A stretch of DNA of 11,358 nucleotides. Source: CAZOHN01 sp964579325 (lineage in GTDB: Bacteria > Pseudomonadota > Alphaproteobacteria > Rhodobacterales > Rhodobacteraceae). The notes beneath the pieces were generated by a model that saw only the letters and a list, made by a program, of their open reading frames with translations, had not been told where the DNA came from and did not search any database. Location of the stretch: contig CAZOHN010000118.1 of NCBI GenBank assembly GCA_964579325.1, positions 1 to 11,358 on the forward strand. Direction: 5' to 3'. Positions 6,926-11,358 of the stretch are shown one piece after another (position 1 is the stretch's first letter; every line of letters starts with the position of its first letter). A program made the position numbers and the translations under genes.

Positions 6926-8044
6926 CTATTTCTTCAGCGCAAGGGCCGGGGACAGCACGTCGATCCCGAGCGCCTTTCCGACGGCGTAGTACGTCAGGTG
7001 TCCGGCATGGACATTCAGGCCCGCCAGCAGGTGCGGATCGTCCTCGCACGCCTGCCGCCAGCCCTTGTCGGCCAGTGCCAGAACGAAGGGCAGCGTCGCG
7101 TTTCCAAGCGCCTGCGTCGAGGTGCGGGCGACTGCGCCGGGCATGTTCGCCACGCAATAGTGCAGGATGCCGTCGACCTCGTAGATCGGGTCGGCGTGGG
7201 TCGTGGGCCGCGAGGTCTCGAAGCAGCCACCCTGGTCGATGGCAACGTCCACGATGGCCGCGCCGGGCTTCATCGTGGCCAGTTGCGCCCGCGTCACCAG
7301 CCGTGGTGCCGCCGCCCCGGGCACCAGCACCGCCCCGATCACGAGGTCGGCCTCGGCCACGAGCGCCGCCGTCGCCGCACCGGTCGCATAGACCGCCTTG
7401 AAATCACGCGAGAACACGTCGTCGAGATAGCGCAGGCGCGGCAGCGACCGGTCTAGCACGGTAACGTCCGCGCCCATACCCGCCGCGACCCGCGCGGCGT
7501 GGGTGCCGACCACGCCCCCGCCGATCACCACCACCGTCGACGGGGCGACGCCGGGAACCCCGCCCAGCAGCACGCCGCGCCCGCCGTTGGCCTTCTGCAA
7601 TGTCCAGGCCCCGACCTGCGGCGCCAGCCGCCCCGCCACCTCCGACATCGGCGCCAGAAGCGGCAGGCCGCCCGCCCGGTCGGTCACGGTTTCATAGGCG
7701 ATTGCCGTAACGCCGCTGGCGATCAGGTCTCGGGTCTGCTCGGGGTCGGGTGCGAGGTGGAGATAGGTGAACAGGACCTGCCCCTCGCGCAGCCGCTTGC
7801 GCTCGACCGACTGCGGTTCCTTCACCTTCACCACCAGATCGGCCTCGGCGAACACCTGCTCCGCGGTGTCGGCGATCTGCGCTCCGGCAGCGCGATAGTC
7901 GGCATCGCTGAAACCCGCCCCGGCTCCGGCGCCCGCCTCCACCAGCACCGCGTGGCCATGCGCCGCCGCCTCGCGAACGGCGTCGGGGGTGAGCCCCACG
8001 CGGAACTCCTGCGGCTTGATTTCCTTCGGGCAACCGATCCTCAT
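6926..8044 (-). CDS. ald: alanine dehydrogenase
   Basis: Cytoplasmic NAD-dependent enzyme interconverting L-alanine with pyruvate and ammonia, usually a homohexamer used in alanine catabolism. The 372 residues are normal for the family. The N-terminus MRIGCPKEIKPQEFRVGLTP is characteristic. Catalytic Lys75 (VKVKEP), His96 (TYLHLAP) and Asp270 (VDVAIDQGG) fall at the positions known in bacterial alanine dehydrogenases. The Rossmann loop is VVIGGGVVGTHAA (172-184), with Asp198 after the second strand favouring NAD over NADP. The signature DPIYEVDGILHYCVANMPGAVARTST (285-310 region) is intact. The start at 8044 has AGGAGG about five bases upstream. It is divergent from an Lrp-type regulator 134 bases away, the usual arrangement for alanine-responsive control, and lies upstream of msrQ on the same strand. 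Confidence 0.97.
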   Translation of the reverse strand: MRIGCPKEIKPQEFRVGLTPDAVREAAAHGHAVLVEAGAGAGAGFSDADYRAAGAQIADTAEQVFAEADLVVKVKEPQSVERKRLREGQVLFTYLHLAPDPEQTRDLIASGVTAIAYETVTDRAGGLPLLAPMSEVAGRLAPQVGAWTLQKANGGRGVLLGGVPGVAPSTVVVIGGGVVGTHAARVAAGMGADVTVLDRSLPRLRYLDDVFSRDFKAVYATGAATAALVAEADLVIGAVLVPGAAAPRLVTRAQLATMKPGAAIVDVAIDQGGCFETSRPTTHADPIYEVDGILHYCVANMPGAVARTSTQALGNATLPFVLALADKGWRQACEDDPHLLAGLNVHAGHLTYYAVGKALGIDVLSPALALKK

Positions 8045-8088
8045 CGCATCCTCCTCTTCCCTGGCTCCAGACTGCGCCCGGAATGACG

Positions 8089-8106
8089 GAAGTTCGTTGA
8101 AACTTC
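8089..8106. promoter_or_regulatory. 6-6-6 dyad between ald and the Lrp-type gene, candidate operator
   Basis: GAAGTT and AACTTC are perfect inverted six-base arms separated by CGTTGA. The dyad lies 45 bases before the ald start and 73 bases before the regulator start, well placed for control of either or both. It does not clearly match the E. coli Lrp consensus, and binding is inferred from position and symmetry. Confidence 0.5.
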
Positions 8107-8108
8107 GG

Positions 8109-8136
8109 TTGCGGATTGCCCTGCATTGCGTAGATT
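8109..8136 (+). promoter_or_regulatory. possible sigma-70 type promoter of the Lrp-type gene
   Basis: TTGCGG (8109-8114) and TAGATT (8131-8136) are spaced by 16 bases, matching three and four of the six consensus bases. A start near 8143 would give a leader of about 35 bases. The adjoining dyad at 8089-8106 would then sit just upstream, consistent with autoregulation. Confidence 0.35.
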
Positions 8137-8178
8137 CCCCTCAACTCGCCTCCCCGGACCGAAGGATCTTGCGCCCCC

Positions 8179-8637
8179 ATGGACCTAGACGCGACCGATC
8201 GCCGGATCCTCACCGTCCTCCAGAAGGAAGGACGCGTCACCAACGCCGAGCTCTCCGAACGGGTAAACCTCTCGCCCTCGGCCTGCCACCGGCGGGTGCA
8301 ACGGCTCGAAGAGGAGGGCTTCATCGCCGGATACGTCGCGCTTCTAGATGCGCGCAGGCTGGGCCGGCCGACCACCGTGTTCGTCGAGATCACTCTCCAG
8401 GGCCAGGCCGACGAGGTGCTGGATGCCTTCGAGCGCGCCGTGCAGCGGGTGCCCGACGTGCTCGAATGCCACCTGATGGCCGGCTCGGCCGACTACCTCC
8501 TCAAGGTGGTGGTCGAGGACACCGAGGATTTCGCTCGCATCCACCGCCAGTATCTCGCGCGTCTGCCAGGAGTAGCGCAGATGCAATCGTCCTTCGCACT
8601 CAGGACCGTGTTCAAGACGACAGCGCTTCCGGTGTGA
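8179..8637 (+). CDS. Lrp/AsnC family transcriptional regulator, probable ald regulator
   Basis: DNA-binding feast/famine regulator of 152 residues. The N-terminal winged helix-turn-helix (about 4-60) starts with LDATDRRILTVLQKEGRVTNAEL, and its recognition helix is LSPSACHRRVQRLEEEGFI (31-49). The C-terminal RAM domain (about 65-142), which binds amino acids and forms oligomers, includes VLECHLMAGSADYLLKVVVED (94-114) with the conserved G-x-x-D-Y-L-L ligand-site segment. Divergent placement beside ald suggests control of ald by alanine or a related amino acid, as for AldR-type regulators; this is inferred from context. The ribosome site is weak: GAAGGAT lies 11 bases before the ATG. Confidence 0.95.
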   Translation: MDLDATDRRILTVLQKEGRVTNAELSERVNLSPSACHRRVQRLEEEGFIAGYVALLDARRLGRPTTVFVEITLQGQADEVLDAFERAVQRVPDVLECHLMAGSADYLLKVVVEDTEDFARIHRQYLARLPGVAQMQSSFALRTVFKTTALPV

Positions 8638-8718
8638 AGCGGACGCGCCGCAGCGCAGAAAGCCGTTAGCGATTCTTCAAGTTGGAGATGCGATCAGGAG
8701 CGAGCCCCGCAGCTTCCG

Positions 8719-9099
8719 GTGTCCCTGATGCGAACGCTCGATGCCCTGCCCGCCATGGCTCTGGCCGTCGGCGGAATTGTGATGATCACGTGGCTCAGCC
8801 TGGCGCCAAGGTCGCTGGTCGGGCCGGTCGGGGCCGTTCTGCCGCCCTGGGCCGATGCCCACACGGCCTTTCGCGCCGCCGCCGATGCCGGGGTGCCTCT
8901 GATCGACGTTTCCCGGAACGGATGGGTCGCCGTCTTCGACCTGACCGGAAACGCAGCCGCCGCAGCTTCGTTGCGCGGCAGCGGGTTGCTCCTGATCGAA
9001 CCGCGCTTCGCGGGTACCTGTGCGACCTGGGCGCCCTTGTCACCAGACCGGACGCCAACCTCACAGACGATTGAACTGCTGCAGCCGACCGCAGCCTGA
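8719..9099 (+). CDS. hypothetical small membrane-anchored protein
   Basis: I do not recognise this family. The 126-residue product has one clear hydrophobic helix near its start, LPAMALAVGGIVMITWLSLAP (about 10-30), which could be a signal anchor placing the remainder in the periplasm. The rest is a small soluble-looking part with PPWADAHTAFRAAADAGVPL, NGWVAVFDLTGN and LLLIEPRFAGTCA and a single Cys; there is no lipobox. The frame begins at GTG 8719, with ATG 8728 as an alternative three residues later; neither has a good ribosome site (AGGAG at 8696-8700 is too distant), so the start is uncertain. It ends 24 bases before the chemoreceptor start and may be cotranscribed with it. Coding status rests on the helix and position; it could be part of the receptor's operon without a role in chemotaxis. 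Confidence 0.6.
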   Translation: MSLMRTLDALPAMALAVGGIVMITWLSLAPRSLVGPVGAVLPPWADAHTAFRAAADAGVPLIDVSRNGWVAVFDLTGNAAAAASLRGSGLLLIEPRFAGTCATWAPLSPDRTPTSQTIELLQPTAA

Positions 9100-9123
9100 C
9101 ACTGCTCCATAGTGGATAGCCCC

Positions 9124-10736
9124 ATGACCACGCCCGACACCACTCGAACACTCTCTCGTCGCGAAATCGCCCGCGCGCCGCGGGGTTTTCGGTTGCCTTC
9201 CTTTGGGCACACCTGCCCGTTCTCGCACTTGCCGGCTTCCTCGTCGGGAACTTCTCCATCCCGTCCGTCCTTGCATCCGGCGTCGTGGCCGGGGTCGTGA
9301 CGCTTCTCTGGCGCGCCGATGCCACCGGGCTGTCGTTCCAGCTCGCAGCCAGTTCCGGGCTGGCGATCATGGTTGCCCTGTTCGTCTTCGTGCTGTCCGG
9401 CCATCCCTGGCAAATCGACGCGCACATGTACTTCTTCGCCGCGTTCGCCCTCACCGCCGTGTTCTGCGACTGGAGACCGGTGGTGGCCTTCGCAGGGGCC
9501 ACCGCACTGCATCACCTCGTGCTGAACTTCGCGCTGCCCTACGCGGTGTTTCCCGATGGCGCCGATCTTGGCCGCGTGGTCTTTCATGCCGTTGTCGTCG
9601 TGGTTCAGGCGGTAGCGCTCGTCTGGCTGACCGCGATGATCCAGCGTGCTTTCGACGCTTCTGCGGAAGCGATCTTGCGCGCCGAGATGGCCACAGCAGA
9701 AGTCAAGGCCAGGGCGGAGCGGGAAGCGGAGACACAAGCGCGGCAGGAGCGGGTGGTGATCGCCCTCAGCGACGGCCTCGGGCGCCTTGCCTCGGGCGAT
9801 CTCGCGTCGCGGATCGAAAGCCCGGCGGCGAACCCGTTCCCGCAGGACTACGAAGCACTGCGCACCGACTTCAACGCCGTCGGCGGAAGGCTGAGCGAAA
9901 GTTTCGCGCATGTCGCCGAGAGCGCTTCGCAGGTGCGCCAGATCGCGACCGAGATCGGGACCTTCGCGACCACCCTGTCGTCGCGGACCGAGACGCAGGC
10001 CGCAACGCTTGAAGAGTCATCGGCAGCCCTGACGGAATTGTCCGAAAGCGTAAGCTCTACAGCGCGTCTCGCGCGCGAAGGCAACGAGCAGATCGCCGCG
10101 AACCAGGAAGCGGCGCGGTCGAACATGGCAATCGTCACCGAGAGCGTCGAGGCGATCCGGCGGGCCGAGGCGGAGGCCCGCAAGATCAGTCAGGTCATCG
10201 GTGTGATTGATGATATTGCCTTCCAGACCAATCTTCTGGCGCTCAATGCCGGGGTCGAGGCCGCACGTGCAGGCGAATCCGGACGCGGCTTCGCGGTCGT
10301 CGCCTCGGAGGTACGATCGCTCGCCGAACGGGCCGCGGGCTCGGCGCGTGAAATCCGCCAGATGATCGTGCGCAGCCTCGACCAGGTCTCCACCGGAAGC
10401 ACGCTTGCCCAGCGCAGTGGCGAGTCGCTCGAGAGCCTCGTCGCAGGTGTTCAGTCGATGGCCGGACGGGTCTCCGAGATCGCCAACGGCGCCCAGGAGC
10501 AGGCCCGTGGCCTCGCCGAGATCACTTCGGGCATCAGTCACCTGGATCGGGCGACCCAGGAAAATGCTGCCATTGCGGAAGAATCGCAGGCTGCCGCCGA
10601 GTCGCTGCGGATGGCTGCGGATCGGCTCGTTGATACCCTTGCGGGGTTCCGCATGTCAGACCGGATCGGTCATCCCACCGGCGACAACGCGGTCTCTACC
10701 AGATCCGGCGTGCCGGCTTTCCGCGCCGTCGGATGA
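9124..10736 (+). CDS. methyl-accepting chemotaxis protein, reading frame broken near the N-terminus
   Basis: Transmembrane chemoreceptor that signals to CheA/CheW. The long frame (continuous 9120-10736) has no ATG or GTG before GTG 9285, yet its translation from 9189 onward begins with a clear helix, SVAFLWAHLPVLALAGFLVG. The likely start, ATG 9124 (MTTPDTTRTLSRREIARA), is in another frame that stops at 9298-9300. Joining both by a -1 shift near 9175-9189 gives about 537 residues: six hydrophobic helices (about 23-175), including DAHMYFFAAFAL and FCDWRPVVAFAGATALHHL; a HAMP-like segment (about 211-259); then a cytoplasmic coiled coil whose tip, IDDIAFQTNLLALNAGVEAA, GRGFAVVASEVRSLAERA, is the conserved CheA/CheW contact. 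The membrane sensor lacks a large periplasmic domain, so ligands may be sensed in or near the membrane. There is no C-terminal CheR-tether pentapeptide. It may be a pseudogene, a sequencing error or a frameshifted gene; restart at GTG 9285 without the first helix is less likely, having no ribosome site. Confidence 0.85.
9183..9189 (+). other. slippery heptamer G GGT TTT at the frame junction of the chemoreceptor gene
   Basis: In the frame opened by ATG 9124, bases 9183-9189 read G GGT TTT, fitting the X XXY YYZ pattern of -1 slippage. A -1 slip here would continue with TCG GTT GCC TTC, exactly the chemoreceptor frame. A weak stem (GGGC 9205-9208 with GCCC 9215-9218) follows. Presence of the heptamer is direct; function is unproven, and G-T homopolymer runs are also a common site of indels. 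Confidence 0.3.
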
Positions 10737-10803
10737 AGCTGCGTCACTCCTCGGCCAGGAGAACGCCGCGGGATGAGCCGACACTGCGCTTCAACCCGCA
10801 CCG

Positions 10804-10829
10804 CGGCGGAGGCCGGACCCGGGCCGCCG
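10804..10829. terminator. GC-rich hairpin between convergent genes
   Basis: CGGCGG (10804-10809) pairs with CCGCCG (10824-10829) in the 93-base gap after the chemoreceptor stop, touching the stop codon of the convergent lytic transglycosylase gene. There is no T run on either strand, so it is at best a weak or bidirectional transcription end; the remainder of the gap shows nothing else. Confidence 0.3.
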
Positions 10830-11279
10830 TCAGCGCAGACCGGTTTCCTCGAGCAGGCCCAGGCGCTTTGCCTCGTAGTAGTATCCCCGGGCGTACCAGC
10901 CGACAGCGGCATCCTGGTCTCCGCGTGACACCAGCCAGGCGCCGCGCAGGTACCTGACCGCATACCGGAGGTTCGTCTCGGCATCGAGCAAGGCCTCGGG
11001 CGGCCCGATGTGACCCATCGTGCGCGCGGTCTGGGGATGGATCTGCATCAGACCGAAGTACGGGCCATTCCGCGCAGCGGGATTGTAGTTCGACTCGCGC
11101 CGCACCACCCGGTGGACAAGGGCCTCCGGCACTTCGTAGAGCCTTGCGTACTCTCCGATAAGACGGTTCACCTCGGCCGGCCCATGCTGCTCCGGTACCG
11201 GCTCGACCGGCCGACCGCCGCAAGAGGCGACAAGTCCGCCCAGACCAACGACCAGTGCGGAGCGACGACAGAAGGACAT
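10830..11279 (-). CDS. small lipoprotein lytic transglycosylase (SLT domain)
   Basis: Predicted periplasmic peptidoglycan lytic transglycosylase of 149 residues, anchored as a lipoprotein. The signal region SFCRRSALVVGLGGLVASC ends in a lipobox (LVASC, Cys20). The SLT domain (about 36-145) has the catalytic glutamate in RRESNYNP (Glu62), GLMQIHPQTAR (76-86) and the NLRYAVRYL helix (103-111). Where many family members have AAYNAGP, this protein has GWYARGYYYEAKR (127-139). The domain is compact, without extra LysM or other binding modules, so it may act as a specialised cell-wall enzyme, for example one making room for an envelope structure; that is inference. ATG 11279 is chosen because GAGG lies seven bases upstream and the signal peptide then has the usual length; ATG 11294 is a five-residue-longer alternative. 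It is convergent with the chemoreceptor gene. Confidence 0.92.
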   Translation of the reverse strand: MSFCRRSALVVGLGGLVASCGGRPVEPVPEQHGPAEVNRLIGEYARLYEVPEALVHRVVRRESNYNPAARNGPYFGLMQIHPQTARTMGHIGPPEALLDAETNLRYAVRYLRGAWLVSRGDQDAAVGWYARGYYYEAKRLGLLEETGLR

Positions 11280-11338
11280 AGTAGGGCCTCGCATGGATCG
11301 ATCCCGCTCGAAACTAGCTGCTGGCGACCCGGATGTGG

Positions 11339-11344
11339 AGTCAA
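11339..11344 (-). promoter_or_regulatory. possible -35 element upstream of the lytic transglycosylase gene
   Basis: Read on the minus strand, TTGACT matches five of six bases of the -35 consensus, sixty bases before the chosen start. No convincing -10 lies 16-18 bases downstream (nearest is CAGCTA or GCTAGT), so the promoter is uncertain. The rest of 11280-11358 shows nothing recognisable. Confidence 0.25.
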
Positions 11345-11358
11345 GTCCGCACACTAGA

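Noticed and set aside
8694..9911. 405-codon frame on the minus strand opposite the small membrane protein and chemoreceptor
   Set aside because: Composition is that of a GC-rich shadow, its codons pair with the receptor frame, and no recognisable motif appears.
9285..10736. Chemoreceptor starting at GTG 9285 as a complete gene
   Set aside because: No ribosome site precedes it, it would cut into the second hydrophobic helix, and the same frame upstream encodes an intact first helix.

Overview
The window is high-GC DNA from a bacterium, most likely an alphaproteobacterium of the Rhodobacterales (Rhodobacter/Paracoccus/Roseobacter relatives). The evidence is the strongly GC-ending codon use, the MscL sequence, a divergent Lrp/alanine dehydrogenase pair, and a six-helix chemoreceptor of a type I associate with this order. 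This is inferred from protein character alone; there is no rRNA or other marker gene. I see no mobile element, CRISPR array, tRNA or prophage gene, and it reads as ordinary chromosome.

Layout. Positions 1-4218 (minus strand) hold a two-gene operon: a choline/aminoglycoside-kinase-like phosphotransferase, overlapping by four bases the start of a fused HyuA-HyuB 5-oxoprolinase whose last part runs off the left edge. Divergent from it is a class I SAM methyltransferase (4312-4929, plus), which abuts with zero spacing the end of a YfcG-like glutathione transferase (4930-5631, minus). Next comes mscL (5799-6185, plus) with a hairpin in its leader and a clear intrinsic terminator. Then, on the minus strand, lie msrQ (6244-6849) and, upstream of it, alanine dehydrogenase ald (6926-8044). 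An Lrp/AsnC regulator (8179-8637, plus) is divergent from ald and is probably its regulator; a 6-6-6 dyad lies between them. A small predicted membrane protein (8719-9099) and a methyl-accepting chemotaxis protein (9124-10736) follow on the plus strand. A small lipoprotein lytic transglycosylase (10830-11279, minus) closes the window.

How genes relate. ald with its divergent Lrp regulator is a familiar alanine-catabolism unit. The 5-oxoprolinase (5-oxoproline to glutamate) is translationally coupled to a small-molecule kinase of unknown substrate. The glutathione transferase and MsrQ are redox genes, but they sit in separate transcription units and nothing in the sequence links them to the oxoprolinase.

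The most unusual point is the chemoreceptor. Its start codon and first transmembrane helix are in different frames. A -1 shift is needed, and a canonical slippery heptamer (G GGT TTT, 9183-9189) sits exactly where the two frames can join. A one-base deletion or assembly error is the simplest explanation, but programmed or phase-variable frameshifting is worth testing. Second points are an msrQ with no msrP beside it and with Gln replacing a known histidine, and the coupled oxoprolinase-kinase pair. No gap between genes exceeds about 170 bases. I do not see convincing evidence for a wholly new multi-gene system.
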